A stretch of DNA of 64,000 nt from Oligoflexia bacterium (GCA_016861345.1 BOLD01000009.1:62001-126000), one strand, 5' to 3'. Positions 15,078 to 23,514 are shown, numbered from the stretch's first letter. A program made the numbers and translations. The notes: generated by a model not told the origin, from the letters alone.

Positions 15078-15751
15078 GTTGTAACCACACTCAAAATACC
15101 ATCCTTGATTTGGACTCTTGTTTTTGCATACTCGTCTAGCACAGGGTCATGAGTGGCAAACAAGAAGGTGACTTTTTTCTCTTCGTTGAGTTGTCGCATG
15201 AATTCCAAAATCGAACGCGCGGTTTTTGAGTCTAAGTTCGCAGTCGGCTCGTCAGCAATGACAATTTCGGGTTCTGTGACCATGGCTCGAGCGATAGCCA
15301 CACGCTGCCTTTGCCCCCCAGAAAGCTCATCGGGTCGGTGGTGGCGATGTTCGTACAACCCAGTCTTCAATATCCAATCATTTACCCGACGTTTTTTTTC
15401 CTCGTGCGAAATATCTTTCCGAATCATGAGGGGTACCATTACATTTTCTTCAACGGTCAAAACTGGATTTAAATTGAAAGATTGAAAGATGAACGAAATA
15501 GTTCTTGATCGCAGGGTAGCCAGTTCATCAAAATCAGCATAACTAACTTTTTGACCGTTAAGGTACACTTCGCCATCAGTGGGATTATCAAGTAGACCCA
15601 CAATATTCAATAGCGTTGATTTACCTGATCCCGAGGGACCACGAATCAAAACAAAATCAGATTTCTTGAATGTGAAGCTGACTCCCTTGAGGGCCTCAAC
15701 AAAGGTCTTTCCGGTTTCGTAATTTTTGGACACATTCTTAAGTTCAATCAT
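15074..15751 (-). CDS. ABC transporter ATP-binding protein (MacB/LolD type)
   Basis: A 225-residue ATPase subunit with Walker A GPSGSGKST (about residues 38-46), Q-loop FQSFNLNP, signature LSGGQRQRVAIARA (about 141-154), Walker B EIVIADEPTANLD and the H-loop ATHD. Closest in type to LolD/MacB ATPases that drive extraction or export across the envelope without crossing substrates through the inner membrane. It should pair with the FtsX-like permease encoded at 17.8-19.1 kb. SD GGAGGG. Confidence 0.92.
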   Translation of the reverse strand: MIELKNVSKNYETGKTFVEALKGVSFTFKKSDFVLIRGPSGSGKSTLLNIVGLLDNPTDGEVYLNGQKVSYADFDELATLRSRTISFIFQSFNLNPVLTVEENVMVPLMIRKDISHEEKKRRVNDWILKTGLYEHRHHRPDELSGGQRQRVAIARAMVTEPEIVIADEPTANLDSKTARSILEFMRQLNEEKKVTFLFATHDPVLDEYAKTRVQIKDGILSVVTT

Positions 15752-15762
15752 AGGCCCTCCAA

Positions 15763-17025
15763 TTAAAATGAATACTTTAAATCCGCCGTCGCTTGAGTGT
15801 CGAAGTTGCGATACTGATACTGTGATCCTGTTCCGCCTTGGATTTTGGTGAAACTAAGGCCCACCAAAAGGTTATCCGTAGCAAGATACTCTAGACGGGT
15901 AATACCTAAAAGCGAGTCATCTTCTAGGCTTTTAATACCCGATATTGTGAAGTTGTATTTTTTTTTTATTTCAGGGAATGTCACGCTCGTGATCAAATAT
16001 TTTTGTCTAATAAATGGTGACTGTAAATTCGTGTTTCCGGCGAATTGAGACGGAAACAACGATCTCAGCTGCATCATTTGATTAAACTCGTCAGAATTGA
16101 GCCCCTGACCATTTTCGAAATATTCAAGTCGTGCAGAGAAGTCTTCGCTTCCTTCATAACCGAAACCTGCCAAACTCTGAACCGGGTAGTCTTTTTTTGT
16201 ATTGTTATATCGCGTAGCTTCTTCTTGGGTGCCAAGCTCGACATACATCTTATACTTATTTAGTAAAAGAGTTTGTACTGATGTGCCTGCTCGATTTGTG
16301 CCGAAGTATCGCCCGACGATAAGACTGACATCAATTCCGGAGAATTGATAAAGTCCTCTGATGGCACCCTCATTGCTGTTTTGCTTGGAATCGGGCAAGC
16401 CTTCTAAGGTTTCACTTTGTACGGGCAGTATTAAGAAATCGATACTTCCGTTGATTTTTTGATACGAAAGGCGACCGAGCCAGACACCCTTTCGATCTTC
16501 CCGTTGACCCGGTAAATTCGTATTTGAATATATGAAATCACTGGGAGATACCATTAGTCCAGGAGATCTCCGATTGCGTTCTTTTCCAATAAAATACTGC
16601 ACGCTTTCACTCAGCCGGGAGCGAAAGCCGACTTGATTGAGAAAAAGAGAGCTTTCTTTCTCCTTATCATCATAAGTCCAAGCAGCATCGATAATCAGAA
16701 AGCTTTCGTTCAGAATTTTGAAATCACCGAAAAAATTTAGTTGGCCATTTGGAAAGTAGATTTGATCGTTGGTGCCCCCAGAAGTTTGAGTGCCATCAAT
16801 AAGCAAATATGTCCTTGTTCTGCCACTATTAAACCAAGAGCTTTGAGAATAGGAAGTTGCAGTCTCGGCAGAAACGGGAGTAGCCTTGGACATTTGAGCG
16901 TCATCGCCCAATCCGGCGGCCTCTTCGAGATCCACATCCGAATTATCTGCCCCTAGGGTAGTGAGTCCACTTAGAAAAATAAGGCCGCTCAAAAAGAAAG
17001 TCATGGGACGAAAATAATTTTTCAT
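15763..17025 (-). CDS. predicted outer-membrane beta-barrel protein
   Basis: A 420-residue protein. After a signal peptide (about residues 1-26) and an acidic linker come alternating amphipathic strands with many Gly/Tyr/Asn residues. It ends in KYSF, a C-terminal Phe typical of BAM substrates. No closer family is recognised. It overlaps the LolA-like gene by 4 bases (ATGA). In this cassette it is the natural outer-membrane partner of the transporter. Confidence 0.75.
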   Translation of the reverse strand: MKNYFRPMTFFLSGLIFLSGLTTLGADNSDVDLEEAAGLGDDAQMSKATPVSAETATSYSQSSWFNSGRTRTYLLIDGTQTSGGTNDQIYFPNGQLNFFGDFKILNESFLIIDAAWTYDDKEKESSLFLNQVGFRSRLSESVQYFIGKERNRRSPGLMVSPSDFIYSNTNLPGQREDRKGVWLGRLSYQKINGSIDFLILPVQSETLEGLPDSKQNSNEGAIRGLYQFSGIDVSLIVGRYFGTNRAGTSVQTLLLNKYKMYVELGTQEEATRYNNTKKDYPVQSLAGFGYEGSEDFSARLEYFENGQGLNSDEFNQMMQLRSLFPSQFAGNTNLQSPFIRQKYLITSVTFPEIKKKYNFTISGIKSLEDDSLLGITRLEYLATDNLLVGLSFTKIQGGTGSQYQYRNFDTQATADLKYSF

Positions 17026-17750
17026 ATTTCTTTACCTAGATTATCAACGACAAATCGACCATCTGGAATTTTATTTTCAAGGTGAAGTTCGATGATTTGC
17101 ATTTCTGATTTTAGTTTAGTAATCACATTTTCCATGACCAATTTGGCGGGTCTTGTAATGCTGCCGAAAGTCTTAACAGATCCGTACTTGCAAACTTTTA
17201 AGAGAGTTCCTTTTGAGTCGTAAAAATACTGCTGTACGGGTTGTGTTGTTGTTTTGTCGATCCATATACGCATTTTTGCATACGCGGCCTCGCTGTTCTT
17301 AGCTACAAGATCGATAATAAACTGATTTTTAGTTTCTTTTGCCATCGAGGTATCGTACTGCGCTAACCAATCTACTCGCATAACATCAGCATTTGAAAAG
17401 TCACCACCGGCAAAGCTCTCTCGATCAGCGACACGAACTGCCCTTGCTACGCTTGGCATATAAGTCCAAATTGTATCTTTCAGTCGTAAAGTTTCGCGGC
17501 CCTTCTCTCTTTCTGGTTTCAAGAAGTAGCCATGACTATGGTTTACATCTTTGACGCTGAAGCGGACATCGTACTGAGCAACGGTTCCGTCCAAACGGTA
17601 GTTTGTAAATTGATAAAGAGACTTGAAATTTGGCGGGGCCAAATTTTTTTCGACTTTAGCAATGATTTCAGTCGCAGATTCAGCCTTTGCTGGATGAGTC
17701 GCAAAAGTTAGACTTGCCCCGAATGTTAGTGCCAAGATTATCTTTATCAT
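17022..17750 (-). CDS. outer-membrane lipoprotein-sorting protein (LolA-like)
   Basis: A 242-residue protein with a signal peptide (cleaved near AKA, residue 23). The fold and motifs fit the lipoprotein-sorting family with a LolA/LolB-like half-barrel: DTIWTYMPSVARAVRVADRESFAGGDFSNADVMR (quoted here only in part: WTYMPSVARAVRV, GGDFSNADV) and KMRIWIDKTTTQPVQQ. Such proteins carry lipids or lipoproteins across the periplasm. AGGAGG precedes the ATG. It lies 47 bases downstream of the permease gene. Confidence 0.85.
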   Translation of the reverse strand: MIKIILALTFGASLTFATHPAKAESATEIIAKVEKNLAPPNFKSLYQFTNYRLDGTVAQYDVRFSVKDVNHSHGYFLKPEREKGRETLRLKDTIWTYMPSVARAVRVADRESFAGGDFSNADVMRVDWLAQYDTSMAKETKNQFIIDLVAKNSEAAYAKMRIWIDKTTTQPVQQYFYDSKGTLLKVCKYGSVKTFGSITRPAKLVMENVITKLKSEMQIIELHLENKIPDGRFVVDNLGKEI

Positions 17751-17796
17751 TTGGTCCTCCTAGTGCAATTAACGCACTCAAGTTTCAATCAACACT

Positions 17797-19122
17797 TTAG
17801 TTACTAGTCAGCGCCTGCACGGGTTTCATTTTACTGGCCCGATATGCAGGTACAAAACTTGCGCCTAAGGCAGAAAACAGAGCTAGGAAAAACACCTTTA
17901 ATAGAAACGCAATCGTGATCGTTGGATATAAAACGGTTGTGATAGTTTGACCCGGAAGGGCAAACGTCAGGCCGTGCTTATTCAGAAATAGCAAAATTGA
18001 AACGGCTAGGATCATTCCGGTCATGCCACCAATAAGGCCAATAACGGCGGACTCGATCAAAAATTGAAGAGTAATATGAAATCGACGATATCCTAAGGCC
18101 ATCAAAGTCCCAATTTCGCGCGTGCGTTCCATTACGGTCATCAGGGACGTGTTAACAATTGCTGAAATAACGATTGAAAACACAATGAACATGACAAGAT
18201 TAAAAATTACATTTTGCAGGTTGAGTGAGTCTCGCAGAATTCCTGCAAGCTCGATCCAGGTTTGAACCGTTAAGTTGGGGTCTAGCTTTTCTTTCAATTT
18301 TGCTCTTACGATTTCAGAGTCGGCATTTTCTTTGATACGAATGGCGATTTCCGAGGCTTGCCCTTGAATTCCAGCAGTTCTTTGGAGAGTGTTAAAATCC
18401 ATCCATGCCATTCTGGCTTGGGCACCTGGCATCGCAAAATCGACGACGCCAACCAATGTTGCCACAAGCGCTTGCTGCATATTATCTTTATCTTGAAGTA
18501 GAATAACGACCTCGTCACCGATCTCGGCATTGAGGCCTCTCATCAGGCTTGGTGTGACCATTAACTGATGATTGCCCACTGCTTTGGGATGATTTTTTGT
18601 TTCGGTGGTCTTTTCGTCCAGACCTGTTGCCTCACTCAGGTCATCATCGGCAACGGACAAGGCCTCTTTCTCAAGGCTTGAATCAATCATCTTTCCTTTT
18701 AATAGAGAGTCTTTAAAGCGGGGAACCACTTGAAACTCTGTTTGTGAAGAAAAACTATTGATGATGACAGGCGTGGTGGACTGACTTTTTTGGTGATTCA
18801 AAAGGGCCATCACCTTCAATCTAGGAGTAACCTCAACTACGCCGTCGGTATCTTTTAGGAGATCTGTTGTTTCAACTGTGTAGGGAATGAGTATTTTATA
18901 GGGATTGGCTTCAAGGGCATCCTCGTAACCTAAACGATGAATTTGAATATCCCCATGCATTTTTCGGGTGAGCCCGCTTTTGATTTCATTTTGAAGTCCA
19001 TCTAAAAGACCGCGAATCCCAACCACAACAAAGACGCCAATAAATACGGTAATTATAGTAATCAGGGCTCTTCGTGTGTTGCGTCCCACGTTTCGTATGG
19101 CGACTTTAATTAGATCAAACAT
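17797..19122 (-). CDS. ABC transporter permease (FtsX/LolC/MacB type)
   Basis: A 441-residue permease. The start at 19122 (MFDLIKVAIRN) is preferred to the ATG at 19149 because GGTGAGG lies 6 bases upstream. One N-terminal transmembrane helix (about 20-42), a large periplasmic MacB_PCD-like domain (about 45-260) and three C-terminal helices (about 285, 335 and 385-420) with RTREIGTLMALGYRR, the usual coupling-loop region. The last residues (VPAYRASKMKPVQAL) are typical of FtsX-like permeases. First gene of the cassette, downstream of two palindromic operators. Confidence 0.9.
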   Translation of the reverse strand: MFDLIKVAIRNVGRNTRRALITIITVFIGVFVVVGIRGLLDGLQNEIKSGLTRKMHGDIQIHRLGYEDALEANPYKILIPYTVETTDLLKDTDGVVEVTPRLKVMALLNHQKSQSTTPVIINSFSSQTEFQVVPRFKDSLLKGKMIDSSLEKEALSVADDDLSEATGLDEKTTETKNHPKAVGNHQLMVTPSLMRGLNAEIGDEVVILLQDKDNMQQALVATLVGVVDFAMPGAQARMAWMDFNTLQRTAGIQGQASEIAIRIKENADSEIVRAKLKEKLDPNLTVQTWIELAGILRDSLNLQNVIFNLVMFIVFSIVISAIVNTSLMTVMERTREIGTLMALGYRRFHITLQFLIESAVIGLIGGMTGMILAVSILLFLNKHGLTFALPGQTITTVLYPTITIAFLLKVFFLALFSALGASFVPAYRASKMKPVQALTSN

Positions 19123-19156
19123 TATAACCTCACCTTGTTTTGTGATCACTTTGCAG

Positions 19157-19209
19157 GTATAGTGATTACTATACAGTCAGCTCCCTGAAAAGTATAGTGA
19201 ATACTATAC
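19157..19209. promoter_or_regulatory. pair of TetR-type operators
   Basis: GTATAGTGATTACTATAC (19157-19174) and GTATAGTGAATACTATAC (19192-19209) are two near-identical 18-bp palindromes, 35 bases apart centre to centre. The second extends to 20 bp. They lie between the divergent tetR-like gene and the permease gene, where a TetR dimer would repress both. Confidence 0.85.
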
Positions 19210-19266
19210 TTCAGCGGGCGGGAAATAGATTTCTAGTCATTTAGAGCAGAATAATTGGAGCTAACT

Positions 19267-19929
19267 ATGCGAAAACAAGGGGAAATCAATTTTGAGACAT
19301 TGGCTGAAGAGGCGACTCGTTATGATCAAGCCTTGTCTGAAAAAGAGAAATCAATCATAGCGGCGGCTGAAATTCTGTTTTCTGAAAAAGGTGCTTCTGA
19401 TACGCCAACGGCAGAGATTGCCAAAAAGGCTGGCGTCACAGAACGAACTCTTTTTCGTTATTTTCCATCTAAAGATGATTTACTAAAAAGGGTGATGTTT
19501 CCGCTGCTACTAAAAACTGTTTTCCCTTTACAGATCAGCAAGATGAAGTCTCTTTTCAAAAGCACTGAACTTGGAATTGAAGGAGTGTGTACAAAAATAT
19601 TTCAAGATCGATTGGAGGTGGCCAGAGAAAATAAGGGCAAAATTCGCTTCATGCTTATTGAAGTTTTGAAAAACTCGGAGCTGAGAGAGACGGTCATTGG
19701 TTTATGGGAGAAAGAAGTCTGGTCTGAGGCCATTGCAGCCGTTGAGGCTTTGCAAAAATCAGGACAAATTCGAAAAAATTTAAAATCAGTCACCGTCGCT
19801 CGCACTTTGTTTTCGATCATTATAGCATATGTGCTAGCGAAACATGTCATGGGCTCATCGCCAAAATGGAATGATCAAGAAGAACTCGATCAAATTTTAG
19901 ATATTCTATTAAACGGCATTAAGCCCTAA
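19267..19929 (+). CDS. TetR-family transcriptional repressor
   Basis: The start at 19267 is chosen because GGAG lies 6 bases upstream; a TTG at 19255 would add four residues. The 220 residues have an N-terminal TetR HTH (about residues 27-70: AAEILFSEKGASDTPTAEIAKKAGVTERTLFRYFPSKDD in part) and a helical ligand-binding C-terminal domain. Divergent from the transport cassette, with twin palindromes between them, so it presumably represses the cassette and itself until a ligand binds. Confidence 0.92.
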   Translation: MRKQGEINFETLAEEATRYDQALSEKEKSIIAAAEILFSEKGASDTPTAEIAKKAGVTERTLFRYFPSKDDLLKRVMFPLLLKTVFPLQISKMKSLFKSTELGIEGVCTKIFQDRLEVARENKGKIRFMLIEVLKNSELRETVIGLWEKEVWSEAIAAVEALQKSGQIRKNLKSVTVARTLFSIIIAYVLAKHVMGSSPKWNDQEELDQILDILLNGIKP

Positions 19930-20003
19930 TCTTTTTTATTTTCATCCAAAAAAACCGTATGCCCAAGGCGGGCTGTACTTCTGGATATAGAGGAGGTACT
20001 TTG

Positions 20004-20165
20004 CTACCGGCTAGGCATACGCATTGCTTTGGGCCAAAGGGATGCCTTCGATTCCATAATGAGCTGAAATTGAGCCTTGCGGACTTGGTTGATGATCTTG
20101 GGTAGATTGCCACTGGCTACAGCGGCAAAGGCCAATACGACTGCGATTTTGATAAGACTATTCAC
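20004..20165 (-). CDS. 53-aa membrane-associated protein
   Basis: A GTG at 20165 has a perfect AGGAGG 6 bases upstream, directly after the stop of the recombinase-like gene. The product begins NSLIKIAVVLAFAAVASGNL, a signal-anchor-like helix, then a basic amphipathic stretch (PKIINQVRKAQFQLIMES). Not recognised. Overlap in transcription with the recombinase-like gene (9-base gap) suggests they work together or that it is a passenger. Confidence 0.6.
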   Translation of the reverse strand: MNSLIKIAVVLAFAAVASGNLPKIINQVRKAQFQLIMESKASLWPKAMRMPSR

Positions 20166-20174
20166 TTGATCCTC

Positions 20175-20675
20175 CTACTTTTTCGTTTTCATTGTTTGGT
20201 TAGCTTTGATGATTCTTCTGACCACGCAGGGACGCCACGTTTTGCCAGTGCGACTTGGAATCTTTTGGTTATTCAATTCGGTAGCAATGGCATTGCCTGA
20301 CATACCTGATTGGTGAAGCTTTAAAATTTTTCTGACAATGATTTGTTCTTTCGGATCAATGAGAAGTTGCCCATCAAGATAAGCATAGCCGTATGGTGTA
20401 TGCCCACCGCGCTTAGTATGTAGTCGATCTATGTGGCGAGCATTTCCATTGAGCGGATTTCTCAATGACATTCCGCTTTTTGTAAGAGCTTCCCGCACAG
20501 TAGATTTTGGTATTCCTGTGGTCGCTTCTATATCGCGAATTGAGAGACCTTTTTCGTAGAGAGGAGCACATTTTTCGTAAATTCGCGATTGTGTTCTCGG
20601 AGAAAGTTCAATAAAATCGTGATAATTGTGGTGTTCGTTTATCCAGTGGCTAGGTCCACCAATCTCTGTAACCAT
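20175..20675 (-). CDS. recombinase-domain protein lacking the resolvase catalytic domain
   Basis: A 166-residue protein. An HTH-like segment (about residues 40-66: YEKGLSIRDIEATTGIPKST) precedes a region like the DNA-binding 'Recombinase' domain of large serine recombinases: GGHTPYGYAYLDGQLLIDPK, EQIIVRKILKLHQSGMSGNA, IATELNNQKIPSRTGKTW. The N-terminal resolvase domain with its serine is absent and the gene is too short to hold it. It may bind att-like DNA as an accessory factor or be a remnant. The ATG at 20675 is used; no clear ribosome-binding site is seen. Confidence 0.75.
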   Translation of the reverse strand: MVTEIGGPSHWINEHHNYHDFIELSPRTQSRIYEKCAPLYEKGLSIRDIEATTGIPKSTVREALTKSGMSLRNPLNGNARHIDRLHTKRGGHTPYGYAYLDGQLLIDPKEQIIVRKILKLHQSGMSGNAIATELNNQKIPSRTGKTWRPCVVRRIIKANQTMKTKK

Positions 20676-20695
20676 CAAAAAATGGAGGATTATCT

Positions 20696-21130
20696 TTGGT
20701 AGAATTAAAAACTCAGATTCTAATTGATAGTTCTCCTGCGGTTGTATGGCGAGAACTCACTGATTTTTCTAAGCATCCAGAATGGAATCCATTTATAAAA
20801 TCAATCAGCGGGAACTTGGTTGTGGGTGAAAAGCTAAGAGTTCATATTAAACCCCCTCATCAGAATCGTGGCATGAAGTTTAGTCCACGCGTTTTAAAGT
20901 TAGATGCAACAAAAGAGTTTTCCTGGAAGGGACATCTTTTGATCCCAGGTTTATTTGACGGTGAACACTTTTTTCGTTTAGAGGCTGTAAGCCCTAATCG
21001 GACACGGCTTGTTCACGGAGAGAAGTTTACAGGACTATTGGTCCCCTTGTTAAAAGGTATGCTTGGCGATACAAAAGCTGGGTTTGAACTCATGAATCAG
21101 GCCTTGAAAACAAGGGCAGAGACAAAGTAA
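20696..21130 (+). CDS. SRPBCC/polyketide-cyclase-like protein
   Basis: A 144-residue START-like fold protein: IDSSPAVVWRELTDFSKHPEWNPFIKSIS at the N-terminus (in part: WRELTDFSKHPEWNPF), GEKLRVHI and KEFSWKGHLLIPGLFDGEHFF in the middle, and a C-terminal helix (KAGFELMNQALK). It probably binds a hydrophobic ligand in the cytoplasm. It starts at a TTG with GGAGGA 6 bases upstream. Last gene of the island; the right att-like repeat begins 6 bases after its stop. Confidence 0.85.
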   Translation: MVELKTQILIDSSPAVVWRELTDFSKHPEWNPFIKSISGNLVVGEKLRVHIKPPHQNRGMKFSPRVLKLDATKEFSWKGHLLIPGLFDGEHFFRLEAVSPNRTRLVHGEKFTGLLVPLLKGMLGDTKAGFELMNQALKTRAETK

Positions 21131-21136
21131 TCATAT

Positions 21137-21148
21137 CGCCTCCACCAA
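21137..21148 (+). repeat. right attachment repeat of the island
   Basis: CGCCTCCACCAA, identical to 6357-6368 in the ssrA 3' end; ATCTT follows one base later than in ssrA. It marks the probable end of integrated DNA. Confidence 0.7.
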
Positions 21149-21164
21149 ATCTTTCTTCCCAAAC

Positions 21165-21821
21165 CTACTCATTTTTCGAAAATAAAAGCCTACCCGTAAA
21201 ACCACTTGGATTGCAGAGGCCGTTTTTTATTGTTGGGAGCAGTCTTTCAACATAGGCATAAAGGTCGGCGGTCCAGGCCTCTTTTTCATTTAATCCCAAC
21301 ACAAAAACTCCTTTGTTCGCATCAGAACTATAGACAAGGGTTGTGTAAAGCCCTGGCTCAAGATTGCCTCGCCACTCTCCCCCAACCCAATAGTCGATCT
21401 TGGCGAATTCCTCATGAAACTGCGGACGCTTTCCCATTGGATAATTCGATTGGGCCACGGCCACGGCACTCTTCAGCAGTCTTTCGATGAATTTCGCATT
21501 GGACTCGCCCTGCTGTTTCCACGGCAAGTCACCCTTAATGATGAAGGCTGTGGGTTGAAATGCTTCATACTGAGGGAGCTTGGGACAAACAGGAGTCAGA
21601 ACTTGGACCAAGGTGGTTTGACCCGGCTTGACTTCAAACTGAACGACAAAAATGTCCTGCGATTGTGTCAGCTCTGAATACACAGCCCGCGAAATCTCAG
21701 ACTGGCTCAGAAAGTGAGATGCAACCTGCGGTATCTCTAATGGGATTAACAGCGCAGGCACATGAGCATTCGTGTTCTGTGACAGAAAAATAAAAAAAAT
21801 GGTGCGTAAAATTCCATGCAT
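21165..21821 (-). CDS. secreted protein of unknown function
   Basis: A 218-residue protein preceded by GGAGGT. A signal peptide is cleaved near NTNA (residue 18). The mature domain is about 200 residues with GQTTLVQVLTPVCPKLPQYE and GGEWRGNLEPGLYTTLVYSS; two cysteines may form a disulphide. Not recognised. It is the first chromosomal gene beyond the island and is read towards it. Confidence 0.75.
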   Translation of the reverse strand: MHGILRTIFFIFLSQNTNAHVPALLIPLEIPQVASHFLSQSEISRAVYSELTQSQDIFVVQFEVKPGQTTLVQVLTPVCPKLPQYEAFQPTAFIIKGDLPWKQQGESNAKFIERLLKSAVAVAQSNYPMGKRPQFHEEFAKIDYWVGGEWRGNLEPGLYTTLVYSSDANKGVFVLGLNEKEAWTADLYAYVERLLPTIKNGLCNPSGFTGRLLFSKNE

Positions 21822-21999
21822 ACAGGGTACCTCCGCACCTGATCATTGCAAAATTGGGTCCAGTTTTTCTGTTATTTTTTATTCTTTTTCAAAATAACAA
21901 CAATATGTATGTCATTGAATTATATCAGTTAAACACCTTCGATCTCGACCTAGACGAGCCCATCAGAAGACATTTGTAGGTGATCTTTGATAAACGTGC

Positions 22000-22005
22000 T
22001 ATAGT
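22000..22005 (+). promoter_or_regulatory. extended -10 of the RRM gene promoter
   Basis: TGC-TATAGT is a good extended -10 element about 90 bases before the RRM start codon, leaving a long leader as is common for cold-inducible RRM genes. No -35 at ideal spacing. The rest of the 270-base gap shows nothing else. Confidence 0.5.
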
Positions 22006-22092
22006 GGTCGAAGTTTAATTGCTAGCTTAAGGTTCATGTTCATAGTGTTCATATTCCTCTAAAAGTCAGCGCTCAAAGCCTTAGGAGGTAAT

Positions 22093-22374
22093 ATGAGTAA
22101 AAAACTATATGTCGGTAATCTTCCCTATTCTGCAACAGATCAAACACTGATGGATGCATTCTCAGAGTGTGGCACTGTTGAATCAGCAAAAGTCATCATT
22201 GACCGCGATTCAGGTCGCAGCAAGGGATTCGCTTTCGTTGAGATGTCTTCAGGTTCTGAGGCAACAGCTTCTATTAACAAGCTGAACGGATCTCAAATGG
22301 ATGGACGCGCGATCAACGTGAGCGAGGCAAAACCTCAGGCTCCCCGCGATAACAATCGTAGAAGCCGCTACTAA
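22093..22374 (+). CDS. RRM-type RNA-binding protein
   Basis: A 93-residue protein with one RNA-recognition motif: RNP2 KLYVGNLPYS (residues 4-13) and RNP1 KGFAFVEM (about 44-51). A short basic C-terminal tail (RDNNRRSRY) follows. Like cyanobacterial and bacterial cold-shock RRM proteins it probably binds single-stranded RNA and may act as a chaperone. TAGGAGG precedes the ATG, and a strong terminator follows. A related gene lies at 35.6 kb. Confidence 0.93.
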   Translation: MSKKLYVGNLPYSATDQTLMDAFSECGTVESAKVIIDRDSGRSKGFAFVEMSSGSEATASINKLNGSQMDGRAINVSEAKPQAPRDNNRRSRY

Positions 22375-22399
22375 GCGCTACTTTCAGAAATGTTTTTTT

Positions 22400-22430
22400 A
22401 AAACCGATCCGAAAGGGTCGGTTTTTATTT
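22400..22430 (+). terminator. rho-independent terminator of the RRM gene
   Basis: AACCGATCC, GAAA tetraloop, GGGTCGGTT (9 bp with one G-U), followed by TTTATTTT. Also close to the start of the next gene at 22449. Confidence 0.9.
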
Positions 22431-22448
22431 TCTAAAGATCGGAATTGT

Positions 22449-22922
22449 ATGCATGCTCAAGTTATTTCTTTTAACTGCACTGTTAAAAACAAAGCCGGTC
22501 AGCTCATCAGCACAACATACAATCGCGGAGTTCTGACCGTCAGTGAAATGTACCCAAGCGGAGTACTCTCTGGATTGAACAAAAATCTTCAGAATTTAAA
22601 AAAAGGCGAGCGACGAACGATTTCTCTTTTAGCTGAAGAAGCCTATGGTCTTTATGATCCCCAAAAAATCATTTTGTTTCCGCGAAAAAAACTTCCTAAC
22701 ACCGTCAGAACTGGTGAATTGATCAACATCGTGAGCAAAAGTGGCGTGCAGCGTGGTTACCGAGTTCTTGAGCTTTATCCAGACTTGGTCAGGCTTGATG
22801 GCAATCATCCTCTCGCCGGGCAAGATTTGATTTTTGAAATTGAAGCCATAGATGCCCGAGATGCCACTCGCCAAGAAATTGATGATTCCATCAATACAGT
22901 CGCCCATCAGCTCTTGCATTAG
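22449..22922 (+). CDS. FKBP/SlyD-type peptidyl-prolyl cis-trans isomerase
   Basis: A 157-residue protein of the SlyD-like FKBP class. Seen are the N-terminal strand VISFNCTVKNKAGQLI, EEAYGLYDPQKI (FKBP bulge), an inserted flap-like segment (about 75-110) and LDGNHPLAGQDLIFEIEAI, the family signature. No metal-binding His-rich tail. No signal peptide, so cytoplasmic; it would isomerise prolyl bonds and act as a folding helper. Confidence 0.9.
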   Translation: MHAQVISFNCTVKNKAGQLISTTYNRGVLTVSEMYPSGVLSGLNKNLQNLKKGERRTISLLAEEAYGLYDPQKIILFPRKKLPNTVRTGELINIVSKSGVQRGYRVLELYPDLVRLDGNHPLAGQDLIFEIEAIDARDATRQEIDDSINTVAHQLLH

Positions 22923-22955
22923 CACGCGATTTAACAACACAATGGATAACCCAGT

Positions 22956-23498
22956 CTATAAGGCCTTCTGGAAAGAGCGGCCTTTTGTCAGGCTGTTTAA
23001 ATGCTCTTCTAATCTATCCCAAGTTTGTGTGATTCCTTCCATCATGCCCATGTTCATAACAGTTTTTAAATCTTGGGCCGAGACATACTCACTGCGACTG
23101 ATGAGCTTTGTCTTGCCTTTCAGATCTTGGAAATCCGTTGTGACTTCAGTTGAAGGCAAGTCTTTGTTGATATTTCCATCCGCATCCGAGAAGAAATCAG
23201 TATAGACAATTTTTTCTGGCTCAACGATTTGCTTATAAACCGCCTTGCCCCAAGCGTCTGTGCCATAATATTTACCTTGATTCTTATCGACACACTTCAT
23301 GCAGTAATGCCATACACCACCCGGCTTGAAATCAACCTTACAAACTGGAAGCTCCCAGCCCCTGGGACCCCACCAATATTTAAGATGACCTGGATCTTTA
23401 AACATCTTAAAGACCTCGCTCCGAGGAGCATCAAAAATGCGCTCTAAAATCAAGATTCGATCGTTCTCTACTCTTGAAATCATTTTATTTTTTTCCAT
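22956..23498 (-). CDS. SRPBCC/AHSA1-family protein
   Basis: A 180-residue START-like protein of the AHSA1 (Aha1-like, 'activator of Hsp90') group: RIFDAPRSEVFKMFKDPGHLKYWWGPRG at the N-terminus (key WWGPRGW), VDFKPGGVWHYCM and the C-terminal GMMEGITQTWDRLEEHL. Such domains bind hydrophobic ligands; a substrate cannot be read. AAGGAG precedes the ATG. 17 bases upstream of the sugar-dehydrogenase stop. Confidence 0.88.
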   Translation of the reverse strand: MEKNKMISRVENDRILILERIFDAPRSEVFKMFKDPGHLKYWWGPRGWELPVCKVDFKPGGVWHYCMKCVDKNQGKYYGTDAWGKAVYKQIVEPEKIVYTDFFSDADGNINKDLPSTEVTTDFQDLKGKTKLISRSEYVSAQDLKTVMNMGMMEGITQTWDRLEEHLNSLTKGRSFQKAL

Positions 23499-23514
23499 TT
23501 TTATTTCTCCTTGT

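Larger units (their letters stand above)
6357..21148. mobile_element. ssrA-associated composite genomic island
   Basis: Bounded by the 12-bp repeat CGCCTCCACCAA in ssrA and at 21137, with a further CCTCCACCA copy at 12667 dividing it in two. The left part holds an integrase, Rep and ATPase; the right part holds a TetR-controlled transport cassette and a recombinase-like gene. Gene content differs sharply from the housekeeping genes on both sides. Whether it arrived as one unit or as two tandem insertions cannot be decided by reading. Confidence 0.65.
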
